Shown: piece after piece, positions 1 through 11,429 of the stretch
Layout: the number at the start of each line of letters is the position of its first letter
Position numbering within the stretch: the stretch's first letter is position 1
From: Saturnia japonica
Lineage: Eukaryota > Arthropoda > Insecta > Lepidoptera > Saturniidae
Reading direction: 5' to 3'
Length of the DNA: 64,000 bases
NCBI GenBank assembly: GCA_033032175.1
Contig: CM065321.1
Coordinates: forward strand, 16,390,501 to 16,454,500
Position numbers and translations under genes: made by a program
Notes under the pieces: generated by a model
Database searches by the model: none
Seen by the model: only the letters and a program-made list of their open reading frames with translations
What the model was told of the DNA's origin: nothing

Positions 1-129
1 GGGTTACACAAGGGTCAATATTAGGCCCACGGTATTTCATTGTTGCGGCTATATTAGGAGCTAGTTTTTCGGATGCCACATCAAACAAATCCGTAGCACC
101 GCCCTCCGCTTTTACACCTACGTTACATT
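1..129. other. edge fragment open on both strands, possible mobile-element coding remnant
   Basis: On the plus strand one frame reads VTQGSILGP, which matches the conserved GVPQGSILGP motif of non-LTR reverse transcriptases, but what follows does not look like a reverse transcriptase. On the minus strand another frame is open to the window edge (VKAEGGATDLFDVASEKL and onward) and could equally be coding. The piece is cut by the window start, so I cannot choose between the readings. No function is assigned. Confidence 0.2.
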
Positions 130-679
130 AATGTTTAACTTTGTAATTAGTTAGTATGTCACGTAGCAGATATAATGGTAAATAAAGCATTGTTGTGGGT
201 CATTTTTATGACTGGACGCCTGGAATTCGTCATGGGTGGCTTATGGTTTTTGAAATTCTTTTTGTTTTTCTTTGCACTATTACTTTATTGTTATGTGAAG
301 AGAATTGTTTTTATTCCATCAGCACATGGCTATACTAATGTGGATAAGTTTATATTATTTTTCACATTAAAAAGTAAATAATTTAAGTTTAATTTAGTGG
401 TGTTGCTGTTCTAGTAATAATATAAAAACGAAATTTAAAGTTTTATAATAAATAATCAATCGAAGAAGAAGCAATAATTCAAAATTAACCAGCCAGCAAT
501 ATTTTCAATAGGCGAAGATACCGGAATTGATAAAACCATTATAATTAAGAAGCTTTACCATATTATTAAATTCAAAACCATAGTAAGGATCCATAATACA
601 AAATATGGCAGAGGGTATTTAAACACGTTTAATTTCACTCAGAAGGCAGAAACATGAATCGTTAGATGAAATTTTCTAC
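130..679. other. unassigned AT-rich sequence
   Basis: I see no repeat, RNA or convincing coding signal here. A 68-codon plus-strand frame at 175-381 is hydrophobic and AT-driven and is probably chance. Confidence 0.4.
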
Positions 680-889
680 GGATAGGGAATTAGACAGATT
701 GCGACTTATTGCATGTACAGAAACAACTCAAGCCGAGGTCCGGCCACTTTGCAACCCCTGAGCTTGGTGTGCCCAACTTACTTAGCTGAGTGCCTTCAGC
801 GCTCACCCCCAAGCCCGGTAAAACTGTCAAAACCTTCTGAGGTTCCAAGGCACTTAAGGCTAACAGTGTAGACAGTTCGTAAAAAAAAA
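680..889 (+). mobile_element. poly(A) retroposon family F, 5'-truncated copy
   Basis: The sequence matches, with substantial divergence, the minus-strand copy at 40533-40775 and the short copy at 55501-55596. Shared parts are an upstream GGGAATTAGA block, a CGGCCACT segment, a gcgctcacccccaag block and the terminal aaggctaacagtgtag followed by A residues (881-889). Ending in A residues suggests LINE-mediated retroposition. It may be the 3' end of a LINE or a SINE; no coding domain is visible. A target duplication is not clear. Confidence 0.6.
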
Positions 890-1645
890 TATGCGAACAC
901 AACCAAATTCAGACATCAATTTTCTATATATGAAATTGTAATCATAGAAAAAAACATTATATAATAGTTTCATTAGAATTAATTAAATTTAATTCTAGAA
1001 CCTAAAAAAGTCGTAACTAATTATTATAGTAAAATTATTATGCAATTCCTATTAAATTTGATACGGGCAAAACTCTAAGGCATAAAGTTAACGTTCGTAT
1101 GAGTTATGATGTTGATTGATAAACAAATCAATTAGATGGATAGACTTCCTCCTAAGTCATTTAATATGATAATCTGAAGGTCTTTAGTAAAAGGCAAGTG
1201 TTACTTATAATCTCTAACATTTCATGTTCTTTAGTAATAATTGGCATCGTATATAACGATCTTAAAAATATTTATAACTTGACAAATCTCTTGGCTAATT
1301 TTTCATAAATTGCGATCATTGTCAGTCACAATGTCGGTTTTGCGCTTATCTGATTGTTACTGAGCTATACTGCAACACACTGATATTAACAAGTTTATTA
1401 CCTTGTTCATGAATATTGTATAAGATATATTATAACACTTGTGACTTCAGATATGGTTTATTTTACAGTGATGAAGTACCTATTTCGTAAGATACAATAT
1501 TCTTTTTAATATTACGCCAGTTTATATCATGTAATTATATAGAACCATATTCTATTAACAAACACTAGATAGAATGTGAGCAGCGCAGGAGAATACATAA
1601 ATTGACTTAAGTAAATTGAACCTAAATGGTCGCGGACAGTCGGAT
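890..1645. other. unassigned AT-rich sequence
   Basis: I see no repeat shared with the rest of the window and no coding signal. Confidence 0.4.
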
Positions 1646-1738
1646 TTCAGGGGACTTTAAAGGGTCAGCAACGCAGATGTAATGGTTCTGTTGTTGCAAG
1701 CGTCCGTAGGATGTAATGATCGCTTGCCATTTAGTGGA
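1646..1738 (+). mobile_element. LINE 3'-UTR fragment (family H type)
   Basis: The segment runs gggtcagcaacgcagatgtaat, then ttgttgcaagcgtccg, then atcgcttgccat. It resembles the continuation of family H after the gttgtcaacgcgcaggtgat part at about 58865. My recall of similar tails in moth and butterfly LINEs supports this, but that is memory and not a search. Confidence 0.4.
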
Positions 1739-1874
1739 AAAATACGTCTTTCGACTGTAATGATGATAATGATGAGGTTCATAGACTGCAAACAGGGAAA
1801 ATAATATTTTCCATGTAATTGGTTAATCAATAAGGACTATAAGTATACTAATCATCAAGTCATCATACTAATTT

Positions 1875-2140
1875 CCGCGACCAATCTTTCGCCGTAACAG
1901 CAGCACGACTGTGGAATTTTCGCTTCCTATCAACATCCAACTGGCCAACTCTCGGGATTCCTTCAAGTATTCGCTAGATAGGTTTCACTTGAAGAAATTG
2001 AATATTGACTAGATTTTTCTTTTTTTAAATTAAATATTATGCATACCTTTCCCTTGCTACCCTGGAAGACTGGTAGAGAATGCTTTTCAGCGTTAAGTCC
2101 ACCATTTGTACTTTTTTGAGCAATAAAGAATATAAAAATC
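1875..2140 (+). mobile_element. truncated non-LTR retrotransposon, RT C-terminus plus 3' UTR
   Basis: The start reads in frame as FAVTAARLWN, the motif that follows the reverse-transcriptase domain in Jockey/CR1-type LINEs (consensus: an aromatic residue, then R or T, then LWN). The frame soon ends in stops. A 3' UTR follows (ccttgctaccctggaagac, then gccatttgta-like sequence) and a terminal caataaagaatataaaa stretch carries an AATAAA signal. It is a dead 5'-truncated copy. Confidence 0.55.
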
Positions 2141-3078
2141 TATTTCTGTACACCATCTTTATTATCATTATTATTGGAAGCAGTCGTTCCAGTTAATTTA
2201 ATTGAGTTTTGATGCATCAGTACATTATTTTTAAGATACCTGCAATAACATGGCAATAAAAAATATTACTGCACAATGTTCTATTGAGTTTCTTTCGTTA
2301 GCGAACATTGGATTGCACTTGAAAACAACTGGGTGTTTGAAAGGCAAAGATCAATAAGAAAATTGGCAAGGAAGATTGCGTTAGTTATTTTAAATCTAGG
2401 TATATTAATTAAACGCCTATAATAAAACATCTATAAATGTTAGGGAAGTGAGCTGTATAGGTACCTTATACTTATAGAGCAAATGTCTAGAAAACTCATA
2501 ATTAAGTAAACCGGTTTCCTACATTACCTTAATGTACCAAAAGCCAGCAAATCTATTCAGATTCATCAACTTTTGTAATCGCAAATGCTTTATTCAACGG
2601 CATGATGAAATCAGTGCTTTGTCTCGAGAAGACCATTGTCAAAATTTGTGAAATGAGTGAATATCGATATCTCACTCTTTCATGAAATTTAAGAAAGAGT
2701 CAAAAAATCACGAACGCTAGCTAAAAAATCGAATCGGTTACATTAAACAACCAAATTTCGGGCCAATAAACCACAGCGTATCGACTTATTATCACGTTTT
2801 ATAGATTTCTGTGTATAATTACATAGATTCTCATAGATACAGATTGTTGGGATGAGTGTTAAACACATTATTATCGTGTGAAATTGACACCCTGGCTTTG
2901 AATTTGACGAATGCCTTTATCAGATAGGGTGTTGAATTATATTAATACTTAGGAACATTTTGTATCCCGTCTCTTTAAGCTTCACTACTGTATTTTCAAG
3001 AGTACTGTATTAGATATAACGAATTTAGGAATGAAACGGTTTCTAGTAGATGTAATCCAAAAAATGTACAAATAATAA
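2141..3078. other. unassigned sequence with two adjacent hairpins
   Basis: There is no coding signal and no match to other parts of the window. At 2656-2676 lies an imperfect palindrome centred on ATATCGATAT. It is followed at 2673-2700 by an 8-bp inverted repeat, ACTCTTTC / GAAAGAGT, with an 11-base loop. Both may be chance. Confidence 0.35.
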
Positions 3079-3436
3079 TCTATATATTCATACGTGAAGC
3101 AAAAGATTTCGGTACCTTTTTAAGCGTATAGCGTGCACGGAAGACTGTGAGATTTGGCATGGTTAAAGTTTATATGGAGAAGGAGTGCAGAAAGCTAAAA
3201 TTTATCTATAATATCTGTTACTAATATATTAAATAAAATAAATTAATACTGCGAATCCTAAAACGACCAGTGAAACTTAGACCTCCCAAAATATTGACAC
3301 TGTCACTCAACAAAAAGTGACAGCAAGTGATGTATATACTCATTGTTTAGGTTCATGAATAATGCAAATGTCAAACAGAAAATAGTCTATAATCAAAAAG
3401 TCGCTGGTCAAATTTCGACCTTAGGGCGATCGCTAG
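3079..3436 (+). mobile_element. non-autonomous Helitron, family A copy 1 (full length)
   Basis: This 358-bp copy begins with TC after an A and ends with CTAG before a T, the Helitron insertion rule. Just inside the 3' end is an inverted repeat (3406-3420) with a 7-bp stem in the ancestral form, GGTCGAA/TTCGACC, followed by a short spacer to CTAG. Six more copies lie at 21790, 29943, 38443, 42404, 45700 and 47525. There is no Rep/helicase coding, so any mobilisation would need enzyme from elsewhere. The internal tcgctggtcaaatttcgacc block recurs in copies 5 to 7. Confidence 0.8.
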
Positions 3437-4480
3437 TATACATTAATATTAAAAAAATTGTGAACAGTTTTTTTTCTAAAATAAAATGAGATATAGCAGG
3501 ATATCTTGCGATATGCAATGTGTGTACATATAAAACGATATCAATAATTATATCAACAATCTTGTACGCATTGGTACAAATTTAAAGTTCAAAATAGGTC
3601 CTTATTTTGGGACAAACTTTCTCAGATTTTGATCGGCAATTGTGGTTGTCATACTATATGCCGTTTGATTTATAGCACTGAAATAAATGTTTATCACTAG
3701 CCAAGGTACGAGGAAGCGAAGTGTAAAATGAGATAAATAGTATGGTTAACGGCAAAGGAAAAAAAAGAGATACAACAATCTTTGATAATTAAATTACTTA
3801 TTATATCTTTTATTGCGGGCTGTTCACTGTGGTTCAGTGGTTTATATTTGATTACTTAGATGTGTTGATAGAAGCTTCTCGTCTGTTATTGGCCTTCTGT
3901 ATGGTTATGTTGGCGATCTTGGATCCTAGCCTGTCAGACGAAGTGCCCTGTCACTAATCTATGATCCACTGTGGATTACTTGACTTTAAACCATAATTGT
4001 ATGCAAAACGTTATTAAATACCATTAGATCATTGCAAGATTTCCGGCAAGGCGTGCTTAAAGCTTTCTGAACGTGAAGAATAGCTTTGATCCGAAAAGTA
4101 AATTTTAGTTGACTCAATTGTAATACGTGAATTTTAAGTGAGACTTTTAAAAGTTAAAACATCAGTTGATGACAGAAATGAGTTGAAAGTACAGTTATCT
4201 AGCAAAATAGTAAATTTATAATAACATCTTGGATTGCTAATTTTTGCTAAAATCTTCTAACTTTTACTAACAACTTTTATGAAGAAGTTTGCTATGATAT
4301 GGTATTGTAAGTAATTATTTGTATGTAAAGGGTGCGGGTTCAGTTGCTCGATGAAAAAAATCCTGAGTACAACTTTTCGAAGCCGTAAGCCCCCAGGTAG
4401 GGCAAGGCTTCAATGCTCTAAAATATTGATACGTGAAAAAAAAGGAATCATATTTACATTGATAGCTCCTCAGTACCACA
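3437..4480. other. unassigned AT-rich sequence
   Basis: I see nothing I can identify. A short G+C-richer patch at 3818-3960 has no recognisable product. Confidence 0.4.
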
Positions 4481-4525
4481 TTTCTGAAGCAATATAAATA
4501 TGAAAGACACAGGCAAAACCGCTAG
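4481..4525 (+). mobile_element. Helitron family B 3'-end scrap
   Basis: The sequence gacacaggcaaaaccgctag followed by T matches the 3' terminus of family B Helitrons (compare 22670-22688, which reads gacacagcaggcaaaatcgctag). Only the terminal few dozen bases remain. Confidence 0.5.
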
Positions 4526-6499
4526 TCAGGTCGTACAATATCCGACCAAATTCTTCATCAAATATTATTCTAATATAAGCGGTATGAAAAGAACCATCAA
4601 TATATTTACGATTATTGTTTTACGACACTAAATCACTGGTAAGGATCAAGGAACGACTGAAGAATCAAACTAATCATCCTTTTATCACCGATTTGTGTAA
4701 TTATAGGGGCGCTTGTATTTTTATTGATGACCATAAATGAACGCATTAAGTCCCAAACGAATTTGGGTCAGGAATATTTTTAATTTGTGCCCAAGGTCCG
4801 TGTGTATTTGGTCAGAAAAGATTAACATGACAAATCAATGGCGATTTATTAGTGATAGAGAGAGAATGATTTTTGTAGCGTGTTACTGATATCTTTTTGA
4901 TTTTTCTACATCTACATCTCATCTCCGCACATGCTTCGCAACGTGCTTGATCTAGAGATATGCACGTTGATCTTTGGCACAACCAGAATCTTTGCGTCAC
5001 ACGCCGCCGTTAGTAACAGTGAGTCCACATTCCTTTATTTTTACCGCATCCCCTTAGTCACCACATCTTATTATGGTCCTTTCGAACTGGATCCATCAAT
5101 TATATTCGATGCAGATGCAGAAATGTTGTGGATGATAAAATTACGGCTCTTTTTCTTTATACTACTTACAGATTAGTTAAACAAGGATACTGCTCAATAA
5201 TTACAGTAATCTACAGTCAGTATAATTATGCTCATAGATTTTTTTTTTTATACGAAGTAGCAAACTGTCTTGGAGCCCGGTTGATATTAAGACTGAAGTC
5301 TATAGCTATATACAACCACCTTCAAAAGACTGCAGTACTGATGCCAGTTATCATAGGTTGCTAGCTCTGAGGACTAACTTGGGGGATAAGTTCGTGTGCT
5401 AGCGTAATTTTTTTAGTAGCTCGATGGTGGTAAGCACATCTTAATCGAAGTACAATCGCCGCTGTCATGCTGTAATGCAAGCAGCTGGCTATAACCCAGA
5501 AAATCCCTGAGCATACCACTATGGTGAGTCTTATACTTAGAGTGTAGTGACCATTGTCCACTAGGATAGTAATGACTCAATTGTCGTGTCTTACCATCCA
5601 GGAAAATATACTCTTCAGTCCTTAGCATCACATCAGCTCGAGAACTACACCTTTGCGGTAGAAATAGTTGCTGTGGTATTACCTCTTACCGTACTCTCTA
5701 ACATGACAAATAAATCAATATATAAAAAAAGAAAAAGATCTAAAGATAATTTTATGAACCTCAATCAAGAACGAAAACATAATCGGAATAATAAAGCCAA
5801 AGCTAATCAAAGCGAAGTACAAAGCCCGATAAATGTAAACACCAAAAAACCAACAATCCAATATACTCCCATCATCGTAATGATCATCATAAAAGTATAA
5901 TTTACAATCAACTGTTATGTGTTGATAGTTTGAACCAAAACTATTTTACAGCCCCCGAAGACACCCTGTCAGGCTGCTTCGCTCGTTAAATAATTTCATT
6001 GCCTCATTACGGCACTTTAGTGGCAGTAATTATTATAGAGATGTCTAGATCAGGATCTTAATACGAAAGCGTTCCGGTTTTATTTATCCGGTTTTATCGG
6101 AACTGCTATCAAGTTAATACTTTTTAAATTCCTCAAGTCGTACCTTCACGAAACATCATGTAGGATTGACTTTTTTACTTACACACAATTTTTTTTATTG
6201 AAATGGATAGCCGGTAGCCTAGACACTAGATAATATTTATAACTAAAAAAAGGGTTTTTTCAGTGCATTAGCCTTATAAAGGAACCATCGTACCTCATGC
6301 TTTATTGGTGACCTTTACGCAATGTAATAAATCGAATCAGAAGTCCAATAAAAGAGATGACTAAGTAATAATTTATATCATTGAAAAAAAAAACTAACAA
6401 AGAACGTAATGTAACATTACAATATTAAGAATGTCAATAGTAGTCTTCTTTTTGTTTATTGTCAACTGTGTTCTTACACAATTTCGCCAATGTCACGTA
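4526..6499. other. unassigned region with weak short frames
   Basis: Open frames of 62 to 104 codons occur on both strands (for example 5586-5900 plus and 5361-5631 minus). None shows a domain, and the 104-codon frame ends in a low-complexity Lys/Asn-rich stretch. The 5360-5640 interval is richer in G+C and might be an unrecognised repeat. I do not call a gene. Confidence 0.35.
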
Positions 6500-7204
6500 T
6501 CTATACTAATAAACCTGAAGTTCTGTCTGTACAATTAATTTATTGTCCAAATTTCCCTAAAGGCATGCTATATGAACGATATCTGTATATCTATTTGTAT
6601 GTCTGGATTAAACTCAAAAACGGCAGGACCGATTGTTATGAAATTTTATACACGGTATACTGATGTAATTGGGCAATTGATAAAGTATAAGAAATATCAA
6701 TATAAATTATTAAAGAAAGAAAGAAATTATTTCGAAAAATAGTATTTTAGTTAATTCTTGACCGATTTTAATGAATTTTTTTATACGGAAAGTATAAGTT
6801 ATTCTATTATTGATAGGTTTTGACAATTTCCAATAAAACTTTTAGGCATTGTAAAAAACAAGTTCTCAGCATTATAAATTTCATTAATTCTTAACCGATT
6901 TTGACAAAATGTTATACACGGGAAGTATTAATAATTACACAATTGATGGGCTATAAGAATTGTTAATATTACTTCTAGAAATCTTAAAAGATTATGTACA
7001 AATAAGGTCAATTTTCATCAATTCTCAACCGATTATCATAACTTTTTTTTTATGGGAAGCATACATCATACCACAATTGAGAGGATATAAGAATCGTCAA
7101 TAATATTTTAGAAATACATGCCTTTCCTCAATTTATACGCCATATGAATTGTCAACAATATAAATACATATTTATAATCCACTTCACTTTTGCATAAAAA
7201 CTAG
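6500..7204 (+). mobile_element. non-autonomous Helitron, family B copy 1, with internal subrepeats
   Basis: The element starts TCTATACTAATAAACC after an A and ends CTAG before a T (705 bp). Inside, a diverged unit of about 130 bp recurs. The block aattcttgaccgattttaatg at 6753 reappears at 6884 and 7020 with changes, each followed by an acgggaagtat-like block, and a related block lies near 6625. Copies at 19445, 22111, 34631 and 49371 have different unit numbers. No protein is encoded. Confidence 0.7.
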
Positions 7205-7675
7205 TTGGTTATTGATGTAGTTATATCAAGTAAAATGCCGACCAAATTACATCACATATGGACTACAACAAAAACCACCACATAACACTTCGAGATCTCG
7301 CTTAAAATCCATTGAAAATACTAAGGTAATGTTTTATGTCTATCAGAATGTCTATGGAAAGTGAATAAACCATGCTTTACAAAAGCAAAAGATGTAAATC
7401 TTCCAAACACTTTATAATTTTCTTTTTAAATCTGGTGACAAGGTGGCAACCCATCGAAAAGCCGAACCGTCCGTCAATTTACCGTCTATTCGGATTACGC
7501 GTAAACGGAGCTCTAGTTATTACGGTTATTGTAGATGTGTGTAGGTATGTGATTGGTCAGTATTATAAGGATACAAATAGATTGTTTTTATCTTGACTCA
7601 ATAAAACTGATAAGTCTATTAGTGTTCAAGAATAAAGGCGAATGCTAACAGATATCTTACTTGACGTCCATTAGT
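7205..7675. other. unassigned sequence
   Basis: A 74-codon plus-strand frame at 7372-7596 has no recognisable motif and I do not call it a gene. Nothing else is evident. Confidence 0.35.
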
Positions 7676-7760
7676 ATATGGATTCTCAAACTAGGTTCTG
7701 CGGAACCTAGGGGTTCCGTAGAATAATCATCAGGATTCCGCCAAAATTATTTATTATTAG
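7676..7760 (+). mobile_element. possible hAT-type transposon terminus with hairpin
   Basis: The stretch gattctcaaactaggttctg is followed by a 12-bp hairpin (TTCTGCGGAACC at 7696-7707 pairing with 7712-7723, one G.T wobble). A gattctcaaact start followed by ggaaccc-type palindromes recalls hAT (Zaphod-like) ends. This is from memory, and I find no partner end or target duplication. Confidence 0.3.
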
Positions 7761-7824
7761 CCATTACATAATACCACGGTTACATACAATTGTCGTACAT
7801 AATACCGAACTATAAAAAAAAACG

Positions 7825-7862
7825 GGTTGCACTCCGGGAGTGCCGACAGAAGTGAAAACTTA
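7825..7862 (+). repeat. short fragment related to repeat family J
   Basis: The sequence gggttgcactccgggagtgc followed by cgacagaagtgaaaactt resembles the first 40 bp of family J at 36512-36555 (tcacgggactcccggcagat, then gtgaaat). Confidence 0.4.
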
Positions 7863-8530
7863 TTTTGGCGCGTTAGACACTTTTTGGTTATTGGGTTATG
7901 AATTGCATTTTATTTATGAATTGTATTTTATTAATTATTACAAACTTTAAAATACATTTAATATTCTTTTCTAAAAGACGCGTTCGCGGTCTGCTAAATG
8001 TACATGCATATATGCTTACACTATACAGTGTCGCGAGTCCAGAGATTTTATCTCTAGACCACAATTAACAAATGGAAAAAACCAACTGTCACTATTTCGG
8101 GATTTGCTTATGTACATATATGTCTTTGTATAAAATAGAGTCACTATGACGGAGTTATAACCATGCGCATTGTGGTTGCGACCTAGTCAGGCACCGATAC
8201 CTTAGGACCTTGCTTAATAGTAAAAATACCATCCTGTAAGTGTCCCATGACTGCACGAGTTCAATTACCACGTTCACCCACGACGTGTTGCTGATTTCAA
8301 ATACCGAAACGTCATTTCGCAAGCGTTCAGATTTCCTCATAATGTGTTGTTACTTTACCATTAACCGATAATGTCACTAAATTAAATAAGTACCCAACTT
8401 TTAGGCAGAAAACATCTGTAGGCGAGGGGTTAACCTGATTGTTGGCGTGGCGATAAAAGCCGTGGCGATGCTTCATCACGCTATATGATGGAATATATGA
8501 ACAGAAGTATATTTTCAGCACAATCTTAAA
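7863..8530. other. unassigned sequence
   Basis: Two short minus-strand frames (8155-8340 and 8327-8521) overlap end to end in different frames. They could be a decayed coding remnant, but I recognise no motif. Confidence 0.3.
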
Positions 8531-8540
8531 AGCAACTCGT

Positions 8541-8612
8541 ATCCTAGCGGTTGTAAGCGTGTTTACTATTTTTTAAAGTTCTAGGTTCGAATCCTTCCTG
8601 CGAAACAAATTG
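8541..8612 (+). mobile_element. tRNA-derived SINE head or tRNA pseudogene
   Basis: A B-box GGTTCGAATCC lies at 8584-8594 and an A-box-like TAGCGGTTGTAAG lies about 40 bp upstream, the spacing of an internal RNA polymerase III promoter. The acceptor and anticodon arms do not fold convincingly, so this is not a functional tRNA gene. Confidence 0.45.
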
Positions 8613-8820
8613 TTTTATTTTTGATGTGCTATAAATTATATGAAATTATGAATGTACAAAATATATGAAAATAATTGAGTTGTTGCGATTTAAAATAAAT
8701 TTTTCATTTCAAAATTTTTGTATTTTGTATTTAATAAAAATGAATATCTATCTAATAAACAGTCATTATTTTGTGAAACCAATTTGTAATGCTTTATTTG
8801 ATAGACAGACTTGGATTATT
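8613..8820. other. unassigned AT-rich sequence
   Basis: A 60-codon frame at 8665-8847 is hydrophobic, AT-rich and without domains. Nothing is called. Confidence 0.35.
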
Positions 8821-9058
8821 TCAGTTTTTATGTTAAAACATGGATAGATTAAAAGCGGTTGGTAGGGATTGCGACCACCATACACAGTAATAAAAAAAAG
8901 CATCTTCACAGTGACTTTTTTCTGGCTTGTCGTATTTCGGGATCACCCGGTGTATATTCAGAAATCAAGTGTAGTCAAATAAACATCTTTTTTAAATATT
9001 CACTAAGATGTTTCACATCTGCCGGGCGTCCCGTGACGGCTAACTTTTTTTTTACCGT
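8821..9058 (-). repeat. dispersed repeat family J, copy 1
   Basis: On the minus strand the sequence runs aaaaaagttagccgtcacgg, then gcccggcagatgtgaaacat, then accgggtgatcccgaaatac, then gtcactgtgaagatg. It matches plus-strand copies at 36505-36690 and 13835-14075. It encodes nothing recognisable and may be a transposon interior or LINE tail. Confidence 0.6.
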
Positions 9059-9060
9059 AG

Positions 9061-9182
9061 CATATGAATTTGCTGACCTTGAAGGAGCTACCTCAAGGAG
9101 CTCTGGAAACCCTACTCATCGCAGAAACACAACACAAGGCTATTTGGCTGCGATCTTCTGTAGGGTGAAGGTATGTCACCGG
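9061..9182 (-). mobile_element. LINE 3'-UTR fragment, family H
   Basis: The minus strand reads ccttcaccctacagaagatc, then gcagccaaatagccttgtg, then agggtttccagagctccttg. It matches 32800-32950 and the two halves at 58405-58490 and 58806-58890. It abuts family J. Confidence 0.6.
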
Positions 9183-9590
9183 TTATAATGCCCCAAGTAG
9201 AGAAAAATCGAAAAAATCGTTAGTGCATGCCAGGATCCGGCATCGAATTGATATTCCGGTGGTCGAAAATACTAGTGTATTTTAGTGTACCACCACCTCG
9301 TTTGATTACTGGATATACACCGACTGATTACGAATCGTGACATGTCAAAACGTCCTACTATGGATGGTTTTATATACCTGGTGTATGGTGTACGCACGTG
9401 TCAGTGCGTGTTGCTAACCGCACCTTTTACAATGGAACACAGCGGAGCAAGCACTCATACTCTGCTACAGAGATAGGTGTGGTGGTTAGGCATTAGCATT
9501 CGAACCTTGCACAATATCTACTAATATAACTTACTAGGTACGCCTTACAGGTTATATATTATCTATATCAAAATAAACGAGATAATTTTT
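9183..9590. other. unassigned sequence
   Basis: This stretch is G+C-richer than its surroundings but has no recognised repeat. A possible B-box-like string near 9500 (minus strand, ggttcgaatgc) lacks a clear A-box. Confidence 0.3.
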
Positions 9591-9599
9591 AACAAAAAA

Positions 9600-9780
9600 A
9601 GAATTCTAACATCAATGATTTTGAGGAGAATTAAGCTTCCCGTGTACAAAACTTCATAAGAATATTTCAAATCGTTTTTGAGTTACATTCCGACATACAA
9701 ACAGATAAACAAAAACATTTTATAACGTGTATTTGTCACATTTGACATTGGCAAAATTGCCTACATACGTAGAAAGCAAA
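9600..9780 (-). mobile_element. Helitron B-like fragment with conserved 50-bp tail
   Basis: The stretch aagcttcccgtgtacaaaac, then tcgtttttgagtta is the reverse complement of the family B core (acgggaagt and aactcaaaaacg blocks). The segment gtgtatttgtcacatttgac, then attggcaaaattgcctac recurs inverted at 26820-26875. Confidence 0.5.
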
Positions 9781-10621
9781 AATTAAAAAAGGGCATCTTC
9801 GAGTTCAATGCCCTTTAAATAGTATGCCTATCAAGAATTTCGGAAAAAATATGACGTCTACATACATAACTATGTATAGATTTATTAATCTAGATTATTA
9901 TAGAATAACGGACTATGGCAATATAGATAATCTAGTGAAAATATTTTATAGTCAACAGTACTTATAGTCCAAAACTTGGTTTCTATAGGACATTCTTAAT
10001 TCCTTAATATATACTTTACAATATAAGCAATTCTAAGTGAATCCTGCAACATGATAGCTTCAAGAAATTCACATTACCTCTTAATAAAGATAACTTACTT
10101 AATATATAATAAAAGACATGCACAATAATACAATAATTGCTGAATTTAGACACAATCTTAATATAAAATCTGGACATTAAATAAATTGTTTACCCACTGT
10201 TCGAATGCAGAAATTGTATAGTATAAGAACTGCTGTACATTTGATATGTTTTGTAATATATTTATTAGTTAGGAGTAATGGTGCTCGGTGAGACATTTGA
10301 ATAATATATACGTTTGAAGGGAAATATTACACATATTTCTGTCGCGACTTGCTCGAAGGGTCAAATAGAGGGTGAGAAAGACAAATGGATCTTATTATGC
10401 CTAGTTACCTGCTTAAGTGAAATAGAGTAAATTTTGTATTCACTTGTTTCCTGCTACAAAAAGTAAATTGAAATTAATAATATAATAATAATAATAGATA
10501 TATTCTACAAAAATAATGTAAGAAGTACTTTGTCTATATTTGTTTATCTTTTATTTTTTATTTATATTCTTGAGCGGAATGACTGGGTAATTTTTGTAAA
10601 TTTAGTAATATATATTCTATA
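9781..10621. other. unassigned AT-rich sequence
   Basis: I see no coding or repeat signal. Confidence 0.4.
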
Positions 10622-10997
10622 GAGGGAGAATTAGATGATTACACTTTTATCGAAATTGACTGTATTGCTTTGGCATAAAGTATATAATACAATGCATCTT
10701 TTGCCCTTACCCATACTCTGATATCTTAGTTTCTCTCAACCATATTCTAAAAAATAAAGTAGGTAACTTTACCTAATTTTCAAAACGTCACAAACGGAGT
10801 AATACAGTTACATCTTGTTAGAGTTTTTCATACAAATTAATAGAGTCGAGGTCTCAGAAACAGACTCAAAAGATAAACATTACATCGATGTATGACTTGT
10901 ACTGTATATAAAAGCTTACTAACGTTTTTGTCGAATAAAATCACTAACTCAGCCTTTTCCCGCAAATCTGATTTTATCGGTTATCCAATTCTCCCTC
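10622..10997. mobile_element. MITE-like element with TA flanks and GAGGGAGAATT termini
   Basis: The left end GAGGGAGAATTAGAT (10622) and the right end AATTCTCCCTC (to 10997) form an inverted repeat, perfect for 11 bp and about 14/17 overall. Each side is flanked by TA (10620-10621 and 10998-10999). A TA duplication with a short TIR fits a Tc1/mariner-superfamily MITE. The 376-bp interior has no reading frame. I found no second copy in the window. Confidence 0.5.
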
Positions 10998-10999
10998 TA

Positions 11000-11429
11000 C
11001 GTCAACGATATTTGTATTTTTAAGAATTCATTATTAGTTACTAAGGATAGGGTCTCTAATTATGCTTATGAATTATGGTTTAAAAATATCAAAACATCGG
11101 CGTATACCGCTAAGGATGTGATTTTGTTTATTGAAACATTGCCAGCTCTTAGACAATTTCATTATAATAATCTAATGTAGAATCAAGCCGTAATATCACT
11201 TACATTTGGCATATTTATTAGCCGGTTTCCCTTTAACATAGGTATCTTAGTAAATCATGTGATACCATCGTATTGGCGTCAGATATATTAAGACCTCTAG
11301 ACGGTATTAACAGATTATCGCCTCAAATGTCAAGTTACGTTGGAATTGTTTAATTGTTGGGTCATATTCGATTTGCAATATTCATTTAAAAATAATTCAT
11401 GTTTTTTGTTAGAAAAAAATAAAGAAAAT
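11000..11429. other. unassigned AT-rich sequence
   Basis: I see nothing I can identify. Confidence 0.4.

Noticed and set aside
5586..5900. 104-codon plus-strand frame
   Set aside because: The C-terminal half is low-complexity Lys/Asn/Thr from A-rich DNA, there is no domain, and there is no gene context.
8541..8612. Functional tRNA gene
   Set aside because: The B-box is good but no cloverleaf with paired acceptor and anticodon arms can be drawn. A SINE head or pseudogene is more likely.
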